Positions 8,306 through 16,366 of a stretch of DNA of 39,975 nt are shown piece by piece. The first letter of the stretch is position 1, and every line of letters starts with the position of its first letter. A program made the translations under genes and the position numbers. Source of the stretch: Chloroflexota bacterium (GTDB taxonomy: Bacteria > Chloroflexota > UBA6077 > SHYK01); NCBI GenBank assembly GCA_016202435.1, contig JACQOR010000034.1:1-39975 (forward strand), read 5' to 3'. The notes under the pieces were generated by a model that had not been told where the DNA came from, did no database searches, and worked only from the letters and a program-made list of their open reading frames with translations.

Positions 8306-9364
8306 ATGGGAACGTCGCGACGCAATCTCTCAGTTGCTTTCATCGCCGGTCTCGCCCTGAGCGCCAGCGCATGCACTCAGTTCGCGGCCAATGCCCCGAG
8401 TGTTCCGCAGACTACTGTGTTCCCGGTGTCGGACGTCGGTGGCCTCATCCAGGGCCTGTATGAGCTGATTTTCTGGATGGCGCTGGTTGTGTTCGTGGGC
8501 GTCGAGGGATTTTTTGTCTACGCGATTCTCCGCTTCCGCCGCCGGGCGGGAGACAACACGATCCCGGCGCAGATCCACGGCAACACCCGCCTCGAGATCG
8601 CGTGGACGATCATCCCCTCGGTGGTCTTGCTGATCATCGCGGTTCCGACAATTGCGACGATCTTTCGCCAGGACGCCGTCCCTTCTGCCGGCGCCTCCGG
8701 CGAGCCGCCGATGAAGATCCTGGTTACGGGCCGCCAGTGGTTTTGGGAATTCAGGTATCCGGACTTACGGGGAGCGCCGTTAGCAGTTAATGAGGTTCAC
8801 GTTCCGGTTAACCGCACGGTGGTGTTTGAGCTGCGGTCCGCGGACGTAGTTCACAGCTTCTGGATACCCAGGCTGGGCGGCAAGATGGACGTGATCCCAA
8901 CCCGAGTCAATCATCTCTGGTTCACTCCGCTCGAGACCGGCGAGTTTTTCGGTCAGTGCGTAGAGTTCTGCGGGATCCAGCATGCGAACATGCGGGTGCG
9001 CTTGTATGTCGATACCGCAGCTGAATTCCAGAACTGGGCCGCTCGCCAGGCGGCCGATGCCGCCTCCCCTGCATCTCCTCAAGCCCAGCAAGGGGCCGTC
9101 ATCTTCCAGCGCGGAGCTTGCCCAGCCTGCCATACAATCAAGGGAACATCGGCGGGGGGCACGATCGGTCCTGACCTCACGCACGTCGGCTCCCGGAGCA
9201 CCCTGGCGGCCGGGATGCTACAGAACACATACGAGAACCTGACACACTGGATCGCGGATCCGCAGGGGATCAAGCCGGGCAGCAAGATGCGTTACCCGAA
9301 CGACCTGCCGCCTTCTCCCGGCGAGGCCGCCCTGATGGCGGCGTACCTCCAGAGCCTCAAGTAG
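8306..9364 (+). CDS. ctaC: Cytochrome c oxidase subunit II with fused cytochrome c domain (caa3 type)
   Basis: This is subunit II of an aa3/caa3 oxidase. It takes electrons from its own C-terminal cytochrome c and passes them through CuA to subunit I. In order (352 residues from ATG 8306, ribosome site GGGAGG): a signal peptide with a possible lipobox ending at Cys23, and two membrane helices (about 48-72 and 98-120). The cupredoxin follows, with CuA ligands His183, Cys218, Glu220, Cys222, His226 and Met229. Last is a cytochrome c domain with CPACH at 272-276 and probable axial Met328. A 17-codon longer open frame is rejected because it hides the signal peptide. It leads the oxidase operon, 32 bases before ctaD. 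The ccm genes downstream would supply its heme attachment. Confidence 0.96.
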   Translation: MGTSRRNLSVAFIAGLALSASACTQFAANAPSVPQTTVFPVSDVGGLIQGLYELIFWMALVVFVGVEGFFVYAILRFRRRAGDNTIPAQIHGNTRLEIAWTIIPSVVLLIIAVPTIATIFRQDAVPSAGASGEPPMKILVTGRQWFWEFRYPDLRGAPLAVNEVHVPVNRTVVFELRSADVVHSFWIPRLGGKMDVIPTRVNHLWFTPLETGEFFGQCVEFCGIQHANMRVRLYVDTAAEFQNWAARQAADAASPASPQAQQGAVIFQRGACPACHTIKGTSAGGTIGPDLTHVGSRSTLAAGMLQNTYENLTHWIADPQGIKPGSKMRYPNDLPPSPGEAALMAAYLQSLK

Positions 9365-9396
9365 CCGCGAGGCTTCGCGGAAAGGAGTCGAGCAGG

Positions 9397-11265
9397 ATGG
9401 CGACAATCGCAGCTCCGGTGGAACGTCGGGGTCTGCTTGCTCGGCCCGTTGCCCCCCGGGGCATCTGGGCCTGGGTCACCACCGTCGATGCCAAGCAGAT
9501 CGGCATTCTGTATGGCGCTACGGCGTTCATCTTTTTCCTGATCGGCGGTACTGAAGCCTTGCTGATGCGCACCCAACTGGCGGTGCCGAACGCCAACGTC
9601 GTGGGGCCGGGCACCTTCAACGCCCTCTTTACGATGCACGGCACGACCATGATTTTCATGGTCGTGATGCCGCTCTCGGCCGCCTTCTTTAACTACATCG
9701 TGCCCCTGCAGATCGGGGCGCGCGATGTCGCCTTCCCGAGACTCAACGCCTTCAGCTACTGGGTTTTCCTCTCGGGTGGCCTCTTGATGCATTTTGGCTT
9801 CTTGATCCAGCAGGTGCCCGACGTGGGTTGGTTCGCTTACGCGAACCTGACCGAGAACGCGTTTAGCCAGCGCGGCGTGGATTTCTGGGTTGTCGGCCTT
9901 CAGGTGCTCGGCGTCGGCTCCCTGGCCGCGGGCTTCAACTTCCTGGTGACCATCATCAACCTGCGGGCACCTGGCCTCACACTCATGCGCATGCCGCTCT
10001 TCACCTGGACGACGTTCATCACTTCGATTCTGATCGTTCTCGCGTTCCCCGTGATCACCATCGCCCTCGTTGAGCTGATGTTCGACCGCCTTTTCGGAGC
10101 CAATTTCTTCAACACGGCGAATGGCGGCGATCCCATCCTCTGGCAGCATCTTTTCTGGGTTTTTGGCCACCCGGAGGTCTACATCCTCATCCTGCCGGCC
10201 ATGGGTATCGTGTCCGAGATCGTACCGGTGTTCTCGAGGAAGCCACTGTTCGGCTACCCGTTCATGGTCTACGCCGTGGCCAGCATTGCCTTCCTGTCGT
10301 TCACGGTCTGGGCCCATCACATGTTCACCACCGGATTGGGCCCCATCGCCGCGTCGTTCTTTGCCGCGAGCACCATGCTGATCGCCGTTCCGACGGGCAT
10401 CAAGATCTTCAACTGGATCTCCACGGTCTACGGGGGGTCGGTCCGTCTGAACACGCCGCACCTGTTCGCCCTGGGATTCATCGCGATGTTCACGATCGGC
10501 GGGCTTAGCGGCGTCATGCACGCCTCACCGCCGGTCGATACTCAACAGCAAGACACGTACTTCGTCGTGGCCCACTTCCACTATGTGCTCTTCGGTGGAT
10601 CGGTCCTGGCGCTCTTCGGCGGCATCTACTACTGGTTCCCGAAGATCACGGGACGCTTCCTGGGCGAAGGCCTGGGCCAGTTGAACTTCTGGCTCATGAT
10701 GATCGGCTTCAACCTGACCTTTGGGCCCATGCATTTCCTGGGCGTCGACGGAATGCCGCGCCGGATCTTCACCTACCCCGCTGAGATGGGCTGGGGCCTT
10801 TGGAATCTGGTCTCCACCATCGGCGCCTACGCCATCGGGCTGTCCGTTCTCGTCTTCATCGCAAACGTCTCGAAGAGTCTGCGGGCCGGCGAACGCGCCG
10901 GAAGCGATCCGTGGGACGGCCGGACGCTCGAATGGTCCATCTCCAGTCCGCCGCCCCATTACAATTTTGCGACGATCCCGGTAGTGCACGGCCGGGACGC
11001 TTTCTGGTTGGAGAAATACCCTGAGCTCGAAGGCCACGCCGCTGCCGCCCCGGACGAACGCCGCGATCGCACTGCAGCCCATGATGCCGGCGAGGCGCAC
11101 GGTCACATCCACGTACCAGACCCGTCCTATTGGCCGATAGCCACCGCTGCCGGGATACTCGTTGCCGGCACCGGCGTCCTGTTCGCGATGCCACTGCTTC
11201 CAGTGGGGCTTTTCGTGGTCCTGGTGGGCGTCGTCGGCTGGTCCATGGAGCCCGTCAACGGTTAG
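9397..11265 (+). CDS. ctaD: Cytochrome c oxidase subunit I
   Basis: This is the catalytic subunit of the heme-copper oxidase, reducing O2 to water and pumping protons. Its metal ligands are all present. His81 (TMHGTTM) and His395 bind the low-spin heme. His258 in FGHPEVY with cross-linked Tyr262, and the His307-His308 pair in WAHHMF, bind CuB. His393 in AHFHYVLFGG binds heme a3. The Glu in GHPEV marks the A1 subtype. Twelve core helices are followed by an acidic and His-rich linker and two extra C-terminal helices (about 575-620), giving 622 residues against about 530 for the minimal form. The start ATG 9397 has AAGGAG upstream. It lies between ctaC and ctaE in the operon. Confidence 0.97.
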   Translation: MATIAAPVERRGLLARPVAPRGIWAWVTTVDAKQIGILYGATAFIFFLIGGTEALLMRTQLAVPNANVVGPGTFNALFTMHGTTMIFMVVMPLSAAFFNYIVPLQIGARDVAFPRLNAFSYWVFLSGGLLMHFGFLIQQVPDVGWFAYANLTENAFSQRGVDFWVVGLQVLGVGSLAAGFNFLVTIINLRAPGLTLMRMPLFTWTTFITSILIVLAFPVITIALVELMFDRLFGANFFNTANGGDPILWQHLFWVFGHPEVYILILPAMGIVSEIVPVFSRKPLFGYPFMVYAVASIAFLSFTVWAHHMFTTGLGPIAASFFAASTMLIAVPTGIKIFNWISTVYGGSVRLNTPHLFALGFIAMFTIGGLSGVMHASPPVDTQQQDTYFVVAHFHYVLFGGSVLALFGGIYYWFPKITGRFLGEGLGQLNFWLMMIGFNLTFGPMHFLGVDGMPRRIFTYPAEMGWGLWNLVSTIGAYAIGLSVLVFIANVSKSLRAGERAGSDPWDGRTLEWSISSPPPHYNFATIPVVHGRDAFWLEKYPELEGHAAAAPDERRDRTAAHDAGEAHGHIHVPDPSYWPIATAAGILVAGTGVLFAMPLLPVGLFVVLVGVVGWSMEPVNG

Positions 11266-11315
11266 GGCCGCAAGACCCTCTCGCGACGATCTGATCAGGT
11301 AAGGGAGCGCATGCC

Positions 11316-11924
11316 TTGGAACACGTAGCGGCCCTGCCAGCGCAGGCCCACGTCGGCGAGACGAGCACCGGTCTCAACAGTCGCAAGGTCCTGATGTGGG
11401 CCTTCCTCGGCTCGGATTGCATGCTCTTCGGCTCACTCATCGGCACCTATTTGGTATATCGAGGGAACTACCCGAGCGGGCCGAAACCGTCGGACGTCTT
11501 CGATATTCCCTACACGTCCGTCAGCGCCTTCGCCCTGTTGATGAGCAGCCTCGCTATGGTCCTGGCGCTTGCCGCCATCCAGCGCGGGGATATCCGACGC
11601 CTGAAGATATGGCTCCTCTGTGTCGCCGGCCTCGGGCTCGTCTTCATCGGCGGACAGGTCTACGAGTTCACGACCTTCGGCTCAGAGGGCCTGAACCTCA
11701 CGACCGCGACCTTTGGAAGCTCTTTCTTCACCCTGACCGGATTCCACGGCACGCACGTCACGTTCGGCATCGTCTGGCTGCTGATGCTCTGGATGCTGGC
11801 CGCGCGGGGTCAGATGACTCAAGCCCGGAGCCTGGATGTCGAGATCGCCGGTCTGTATTGGCATTTCGTCGACATCGTCTGGATCATCATTTTTACCGTC
11901 GTCTATCTCATTCCTGCGATCTGA
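11316..11924 (+). CDS. ctaE: Cytochrome c oxidase subunit III
   Basis: This is subunit III of the oxidase, a membrane protein of 202 residues with five predicted helices, the short bacterial form. Recognisable stretches are WAFLGSDCMLFGSLIGTYLV at the start of helix 1, LTGFHGTHVTFGIVWLL, and the final GLYWHFVDIVWIIIFTVVYL with the conserved WHFVD. The start is TTG 11316 with AAGGGAG about ten bases upstream. An ATG at 11311 is out of frame and stops after five codons. The gene sits 50 bases after ctaD and 17 before ctaF. Confidence 0.95.
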   Translation: MEHVAALPAQAHVGETSTGLNSRKVLMWAFLGSDCMLFGSLIGTYLVYRGNYPSGPKPSDVFDIPYTSVSAFALLMSSLAMVLALAAIQRGDIRRLKIWLLCVAGLGLVFIGGQVYEFTTFGSEGLNLTTATFGSSFFTLTGFHGTHVTFGIVWLLMLWMLAARGQMTQARSLDVEIAGLYWHFVDIVWIIIFTVVYLIPAI

Positions 11925-11941
11925 GGAAGGGGTCGAGTCCA

Positions 11942-12265
11942 ATGAGCGCTCGCGTACCAGTCGTTGAGCACGCGGAGCACCATCCCGGAGCCACCGAGTA
12001 CATCCGTATCGCGCTGGTTCTCACCGTGATCACCGCCGCCGAGGTGGCGGTGTACTACGTCCCTTCGCTGCGCCCAGTCATCATGCCCATGCTGATGGTG
12101 CTTTCGGCGACAAAGTTCGCACTCGTTGTCATGTTCTATATGCATCTAAAGTTCGACAACCGGCTCTTCTCAGGTTTCTTCATCTTTGGCCTGGTCTGTG
12201 CCGCGTTCATGATCACGGCGTTCATTACCCTGTTCCACCTCCTGAGCGCGCCTAAAGCTTTCTAG
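11942..12265 (+). CDS. ctaF: Cytochrome c oxidase subunit IV (prokaryotic COX4 family)
   Basis: This is a small accessory subunit of the oxidase, 107 residues with three predicted helices (about 21-41, 46-66 and 77-101). The motif ATKFALVVMFYMHLKFDNRLFS (residues spanning the second helix and following loop) is typical of prokaryotic COX4 proteins; the FYMHLKFD part is the signature. A His-rich N-terminus (VEHAEHHPG) is also common. ATG 11942 has AAGGGG upstream. A longer open frame in this register starting at 11396 is a shadow of ctaE. The subunit is thought to stabilise subunit I; it is not catalytic. Confidence 0.9.
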   Translation: MSARVPVVEHAEHHPGATEYIRIALVLTVITAAEVAVYYVPSLRPVIMPMLMVLSATKFALVVMFYMHLKFDNRLFSGFFIFGLVCAAFMITAFITLFHLLSAPKAF

Positions 12266-12288
12266 GCCGCGACGTTCCAGGGGATCGC

Positions 12289-13089
12289 ATGTCCGCCTGG
12301 GATAATTTGCTCCTCTTCTGGCAAACCCAGTGGGACGTACATCCCGAGCGATCCGCTGTCCTCATCGCTTTGGGGCTCCTATATGCCGCTGGGATCGCCT
12401 GCGTCGGGCGTGACCGGGGTGGGAGAGCCTGGCGCCAAGGTGGCTGGTTCCTGGCCGGGCTGCTCGCCCTCGCGCTCGCAGTGCAGTCGCCGCTCCATCA
12501 CCTGGCGGACCGGTACCTTTTCAGCGCGCACATGGTTCAGCACCTGGTGCTCACGCTGGTGGTGCCGCCGCTGCTGCTCTTGGGCACACCAGCGTGGCTG
12601 GTTAGTCCGTGGCTCCAATTCCCGTGGCTCAGTAAGTTTGGACATACTGCCGCCTACCCGGCGGCGGCATTCTTCTCGTTCAACCTGTTCTTTGCCTACA
12701 TCCACCTGCCGACGATCTACGACGCCGTATTTGGAAACGAGGTGACTCACGCCTGGTCCCACGCGGCCCTGCTCATCGCCGGCGTGGCAACGTGGATGCC
12801 AATCGCGAGCCCCATTCCGGAGGTCCTTCCGCGCCTTCCGCTGCCTGGACGAATGCTGTACTGCTTTCTGCAGACGATCCCCGGCTCCCTCGTCGGGTCC
12901 ATGATCACGCTGGCCGATCGGCTGCTCTACCGCCACTACGGCCTAGCCGCGCTTGAACTAGGTGTGGACCCGCTAGCGGACCAGCAGCTTGGAGGCCTCT
13001 TCATGTGGGTGGTGGGGGGCTCGTACTTCCTGGTGCTGCTTACGGTGCTTTTCTTCATCTGGGCCGACCGCGAGGAAAAGCGAGTCTAG
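12289..13089 (+). CDS. ctaG: caa3-type cytochrome c oxidase assembly factor CtaG
   Basis: This membrane protein of 266 residues has about seven predicted helices and belongs to the caa3_CtaG family. Members are needed for active caa3 oxidase, probably in copper delivery. It is unrelated to the proteobacterial Cox11-type CtaG. The family marks are SPLHHLADRYLFSAHMVQH and LLLLGTP, followed by a His in FAYIHLPTIYD and another in THAWSHAALL. The conserved histidines in or near the membrane may bind copper. ATG 12289 is 23 bases after the ctaF stop. It is the last gene of the oxidase operon; the following 200 bases hold no gene I can support. Confidence 0.92.
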   Translation: MSAWDNLLLFWQTQWDVHPERSAVLIALGLLYAAGIACVGRDRGGRAWRQGGWFLAGLLALALAVQSPLHHLADRYLFSAHMVQHLVLTLVVPPLLLLGTPAWLVSPWLQFPWLSKFGHTAAYPAAAFFSFNLFFAYIHLPTIYDAVFGNEVTHAWSHAALLIAGVATWMPIASPIPEVLPRLPLPGRMLYCFLQTIPGSLVGSMITLADRLLYRHYGLAALELGVDPLADQQLGGLFMWVVGGSYFLVLLTVLFFIWADREEKRV

Positions 13090-13289
13090 TGCCCTGTTTC
13101 AGAGATTCGTCGAATAAGTCCGACAAGATTCCGTGCGTAAATGACGCCTTGTTAAGCGTGGAGCTTTTGCAGCGAACTTCAGATTCACCACACTAGTTTC
13201 TCAACGGCGGAACAGCCGGCGCCACGTCCCCACAAACAGCGCGGCCGCCTCGAAGAAACCGCGCCTGTGTCCTGGAGGGGAGTGGCTGG

Positions 13290-13481
13290 CTAATCCGCCT
13301 CTGAAGAAACGCGGTCGGCGATGAAGCCTGCGGCGGTGATCCCGAGGGTGAGCAGCAGTGCAACGACTACCGCCCCTTCTTTGCTGAACTGGTGGAGCGT
13401 CCAGCCAATGAAAATCGCGACCGCCACGACGAGGGGAAGGACAGAGAGTGGGAGCAGGATCGCGAAGTTGATTCGGCCCAC
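13290..13481 (-). CDS. Small two-helix membrane protein, unknown
   Basis: I do not recognise this 63-residue protein. It has two clear hydrophobic segments (about 6-27 and 36-56), with a short polar turn between (TLHQFSKEGA) and an acidic tail ending SSEAD. GTG 13481 has AAGGGA about eight bases upstream. It is transcribed opposite to the oxidase and ccm genes, between them, and diverges from another small membrane protein. It may be an accessory of respiration, but only its place suggests this. The product looks too hydrophobic and ordered to be a chance frame, yet the case is moderate. Confidence 0.55.
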   Translation of the reverse strand: MGRINFAILLPLSVLPLVVAVAIFIGWTLHQFSKEGAVVVALLLTLGITAAGFIADRVSSEAD

Positions 13482-13574
13482 GATTTAGTCCCTTAGTTGA
13501 GTAGTTTGGGATGCCTGGCAGTGTACTCATCGGCAGCCGAGCACAGCAACCACGAGTACAATCCGGACACTGCC

Positions 13575-13838
13575 ATGGAAGCTCGCGCGGCGCTCTGGAC
13601 GCTCCTCGTCGTCTTCATCGTCTTCAAGGTGGCCACTACGACCATGATCTTGATCATGGATCCAAATGGCGCCCGCCAGATCTTAGGACTTTTCGTGGCC
13701 ATGCACTGGCCCTTCATCCTGGCCGGTGTGACCCTGCTCGCGGCCTCCGTGACGGTCTCCGTCGTGTTCCGGTTGCGGCTGCTGCGAGTGCGAGCTCGGC
13801 GACGGCTACTCCAGGCTGCTGAGTGGCGAACTGACTAG
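13575..13838 (+). CDS. Small two-helix membrane protein, unknown
   Basis: This is an unrecognised protein of 87 residues starting at ATG 13575 (MEARAALWTLLVVFIVFKVA). Two hydrophobic segments (about 6-26 and 40-62) are joined by a loop with DPNGARQ. The tail is strongly basic (RLRLLRVRARRRLLQ), which by the positive-inside rule puts it in the cytoplasm. No clear ribosome site is seen. A longer frame from 13497 adds 26 unlikely residues. It lies between the oxidase operon and a cytochrome c gene and may serve either. No function is claimed. Confidence 0.5.
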   Translation: MEARAALWTLLVVFIVFKVATTTMILIMDPNGARQILGLFVAMHWPFILAGVTLLAASVTVSVVFRLRLLRVRARRRLLQAAEWRTD

Positions 13839-13843
13839 TTTTC

Positions 13844-13873
13844 TTGAAGCAAACCCCGGAAGCCGATTAGACT
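13844..13873 (+). promoter_or_regulatory. Candidate sigma70-type promoter for the cytochrome c/ccm genes
   Basis: TTGAAG (13844-13849) and TAGACT (13868-13873) are separated by 18 bases. They lie about 60 bases before the cytochrome c start and just after the preceding gene's stop. This would drive the cytochrome c gene, ccmE and possibly the later ccm genes. Confidence 0.4.
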
Positions 13874-13934
13874 GGGATGGTTCCCACTGCGCCCAAACTC
13901 TGACTTCTTATTCCGGGGAGGGTTCTGTCCGCTG

Positions 13935-14327
13935 ATGCGTCGTGTAACCGCGTTCCTTACGCTCTCCTTCGCGCTGCTCATCGCCGCCTGCGGCGGATCA
14001 GGGTCAAGCGGAGCCTCGTCAGGGGGCGGACCCGGCGACGCGACCGCGGGTAGAACCTTCTTTGCCTCGAGCGTGTGCCCGACGTGCCACGTGATCACCG
14101 GCGTTCCAAGCGCCGTTGGTCAGGTTGGGCCGAAGCTGGACGGAATCGGGACAACCGCGGCAACCCGCAAACCGGGTATGTCCGCTGAGGCGTACATCCG
14201 AGAGTCTATCGAGAACCCTCAGGCCCTCATCTCGCCGGGCTTCTCGGCGCCATCGCCCATGCCGCCAAACCAGGCCACGGGTCGCGATCTCGACAACCTC
14301 GTTGCCTATCTCGTTTCGCTGAAGTAG
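13935..14327 (+). CDS. Lipoprotein c-type cytochrome
   Basis: This is a membrane-anchored single-heme cytochrome c of 130 residues. The N-terminus MRRVTAFLTLSFALLIAAC is a lipoprotein signal with lipobox LIAAC, modified at Cys19. A Gly/Ser-rich linker follows, then the heme domain with CPTCH (about 48-52). A class-I-like tail ends in DLDNLVAYLVSLK. The axial Met is probably in PSPMPPNQ (PMPP is a common ligand motif). It resembles the C-terminal cytochrome domain fused to ctaC and could hand electrons to the oxidase. It stands 17 bases ahead of ccmE, in a likely operon with the heme-attachment genes. Confidence 0.9.
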   Translation: MRRVTAFLTLSFALLIAACGGSGSSGASSGGGPGDATAGRTFFASSVCPTCHVITGVPSAVGQVGPKLDGIGTTAATRKPGMSAEAYIRESIENPQALISPGFSAPSPMPPNQATGRDLDNLVAYLVSLK

Positions 14328-14343
14328 CGTCGGGCGGGAGGAC

Positions 14344-14778
14344 ATGACTCAAGCCGCTTCCGAATGGCCAACAACCGCCGGCTCGTTTGCAGGCGTCCGT
14401 CATCTGCGCATCTGGATCGCCGTGGCTGTGGCGCTGATAGGGGTTGCATACCTCGTCACGACTTCTCTGCAGAACAACGCGGTGTATTACCTCACCGTGG
14501 GGGAGCTGCGGTCGGCCGGCGCGCAGCTGGAAGGGCAGCCGGTCCGAGTTGCAGGCAACGTGGTGCCGGGCACCATCGTCCGTGAACCCGGTTCCTTTAC
14601 GGTCCAGTTCGAGATCGCCGACGAGTCTGGCCGACTACCGATTGTCTACAAGGGTGTCGTCCCCGACATCTTTGGGCCGAACATCGAGGTAGTGGTCGAG
14701 GGGAAATACGACGGCCCGGGGACATTCACCGCGGCGACCCTGCTCGCCAAGTGTCCCTCCAAGTTTGAGAGCGCTTAG
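14344..14778 (+). CDS. ccmE: CcmE-like heme chaperone, cysteine variant
   Basis: CcmE holds heme covalently outside the membrane and passes it on during cytochrome c maturation (System I). This 144-residue protein has one N-terminal anchor (about 22-41) and an OB-fold with VRVAGNVVPGTI and LPIVYKGVVPDIF, typical of the family. In most CcmE the heme-binding residue is the His of LAKHDEKY. Here the same place reads LLAKCPSKF, so Cys137 replaces His and Phe141 stands where Tyr is usual. Cysteine-type CcmE proteins (CxxxY) are known from archaea and Desulfovibrio. It lies between the cytochrome c lipoprotein and ccmA. No ccmF, ccmG or ccmH is present in the window. Confidence 0.9.
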   Translation: MTQAASEWPTTAGSFAGVRHLRIWIAVAVALIGVAYLVTTSLQNNAVYYLTVGELRSAGAQLEGQPVRVAGNVVPGTIVREPGSFTVQFEIADESGRLPIVYKGVVPDIFGPNIEVVVEGKYDGPGTFTAATLLAKCPSKFESA

Positions 14779-14966
14779 GGGTCGCACAGCTCTCCCTTCT
14801 GCGCATCGCCGGGCACATTCGTCTTCCATTGTGAAGCTCGGCCGCCGCGCACCCACTCATCAGACTCGGGGGCGTGCCCCTCCGAAACCGAGCGCGCTCA
14901 TGGCACGTAGGGACGGCTACGGTTGAGGACTCCTACCGAGCGGTCGCGCAGAGGACGGATGATGGA

Positions 14967-15695
14967 ATGAGCGGCGAACCTACGCCAGCCCTGGTAGGCG
15001 CGTCGCTCAGTCGACGGTTTGGAACGCGCACCGCGCTTCGAAGTACCGACCTGAGGCTCGCTCGCGGAGATCGGATCGCCCTGCTCGGGCCAAATGGGGC
15101 GGGTAAAACGACGTTGCTGCGCATCCTCGCGCTGGCACTCTCACCCACCACCGGAACGCTGAGGGTTGCGGGCATCGATGTGAAGCGCGAAGCGCCGAGA
15201 GCCCGTCGGCTGGTCGGATTCATCAGCCACAAGACGGGCCTCTACGACGACTTGACAGCGAGGGAGAATCTGCAATTCTACGGGCGGCTCTACGGCGTTG
15301 AGGCATTGGAGCAGAGCATCGACCGGACGCTCAGCGAAGTAGCCTTACCGCCGACTTCGGCCAGGGTTCCGGTACGTACGCTCTCTCGGGGCATGCAGCA
15401 GCGGGCCGGCCTCGCTCGAGCCATCCTCCACGAGCCAGCAGTTCTGCTCATGGACGAGCCTGAAACCGGTCTCGATCCTCAGGCTCAGGAGTGGCTCGTC
15501 GGACTCGTGAATAGGTGGGCCGCCGCGGATCGCACCGTGGTGGTTGCCACCCATCGGCTCGACTGGGCGCAGCGCTTCGCCGACCGCGCGCTCGTGTTGG
15601 AGAATGGCTCGCTGAAGGCGGATCTGCCGGTCGGCGCCTCTCCCCACCCCCTTTTGGCTGAAGCGTACCGCTCAGCCGTGGAAGCTGCCTGGTGA
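14967..15695 (+). CDS. ccmA: Heme exporter ATP-binding protein CcmA
   Basis: This is the ATPase of the CcmABCD complex, which uses ATP to release holo-CcmE from CcmC. Motifs present are Walker A GPNGAGKTT, the CcmA-like LVGFISHKTGLYDDLTAREN, the signature LSRGMQQRAGLARAI, Walker B VLLMDEPETGLD and the switch His in VVATHR. I chose ATG 14967 (MSGEPTPALVG; 242 residues). A longer frame from 14874 adds 31 residues unlike the family. The 188 bases between ccmE and this start hold no gene I can support; ccmF would be expected there in some genomes but is absent. The stop overlaps the ccmB start by four bases. Confidence 0.92.
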   Translation: MSGEPTPALVGASLSRRFGTRTALRSTDLRLARGDRIALLGPNGAGKTTLLRILALALSPTTGTLRVAGIDVKREAPRARRLVGFISHKTGLYDDLTARENLQFYGRLYGVEALEQSIDRTLSEVALPPTSARVPVRTLSRGMQQRAGLARAILHEPAVLLMDEPETGLDPQAQEWLVGLVNRWAAADRTVVVATHRLDWAQRFADRALVLENGSLKADLPVGASPHPLLAEAYRSAVEAAW

Positions 15696-16363
15696 GAACG
15701 TATCTTGTCCAGGTTTGTGCGTTGTTGGCCAAGGACCTACAGATCGAGTTCCGCACGCGTGACACGCTGACTGCCATTCTGATCTTCGCGCTGCTGGTTC
15801 TGGTCACCTTCAATTTCGCGCTGGATATTCGTCCGGAGATTGCCGATGCAGTCGGGCCGGGAATCCTCTGGATTGCGGTCGTGTTTACGGGACCGGTCGG
15901 GATCGGCCGCACTTTCAGCGAGGAGCGCGACCGGGGAACTCTGGAGCTGCTGGTCTCATCGCCGGTGGACCGAAGCGCGATCTTCCTCTCCAAGGTGGCC
16001 AGCAGCATGGCAATCATGGTCGCGGCCCAGGGCTTGCTCGTGCCGGCGTTTGTCGGGCTTTTCAACGTCCAGCTCGAACCCGGCGCGATCGTGCCCGTTC
16101 TATTACTTGGTGACCTCGGCCTCGCGGCGGTCACCACGCTTCTTTCGGCGATGGCCGCGCACACGCGAGCGAGAGAAGTGCTCCTTCCGGTGCTGATTTT
16201 CCCTATCATCGTGCCGCTGCTGATTGCCGTGGTTCAGGCCACTAGCCTCGTGCTGGGAAGCGAACTGGCTCGTGATCGGCCCTGGTTGGGACTGCTGGTT
16301 GCTTTTGACGCGATCTATTTGTCGCTCGGCGTTGCCGTATTCGAATATGTGGTCGAGGAGTAG
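15692..16363 (+). CDS. ccmB: Heme exporter membrane protein CcmB
   Basis: CcmB is the ABC membrane subunit that pairs with CcmA. It is 223 residues long with six predicted helices, the usual size. The N-terminal AKDLQIEFRTRDTLTAILIF is the family's coupling region, and GIGRTFSEERDRGTLELLVS is the next conserved cytoplasmic loop. Later, REVLLPVLIFPIIVPLLIAV matches the C-terminal half. GTG 15692 overlaps the ccmA TGA as GTGA, giving translational coupling. It is followed by ccmC after three bases. Confidence 0.93.
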   Translation: MRTYLVQVCALLAKDLQIEFRTRDTLTAILIFALLVLVTFNFALDIRPEIADAVGPGILWIAVVFTGPVGIGRTFSEERDRGTLELLVSSPVDRSAIFLSKVASSMAIMVAAQGLLVPAFVGLFNVQLEPGAIVPVLLLGDLGLAAVTTLLSAMAAHTRAREVLLPVLIFPIIVPLLIAVVQATSLVLGSELARDRPWLGLLVAFDAIYLSLGVAVFEYVVEE

Positions 16364-16366
16364 ACC

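Noticed and set aside
9292-10521. Long minus-strand open frame of 409 codons opposite ctaD
   Set aside because: It is rich in His, Asp, Glu, Gln and Arg, as expected from the complement of a GC-rich membrane-protein gene, and ctaD is beyond doubt.
13201-13289. Protein-like string GFFEAAALFVGTWRRLFRR on the minus strand just past the 63-residue membrane protein
   Set aside because: There is no start codon for it alone, and joining it to the preceding gene needs a frameshift for which I see no slippery site.
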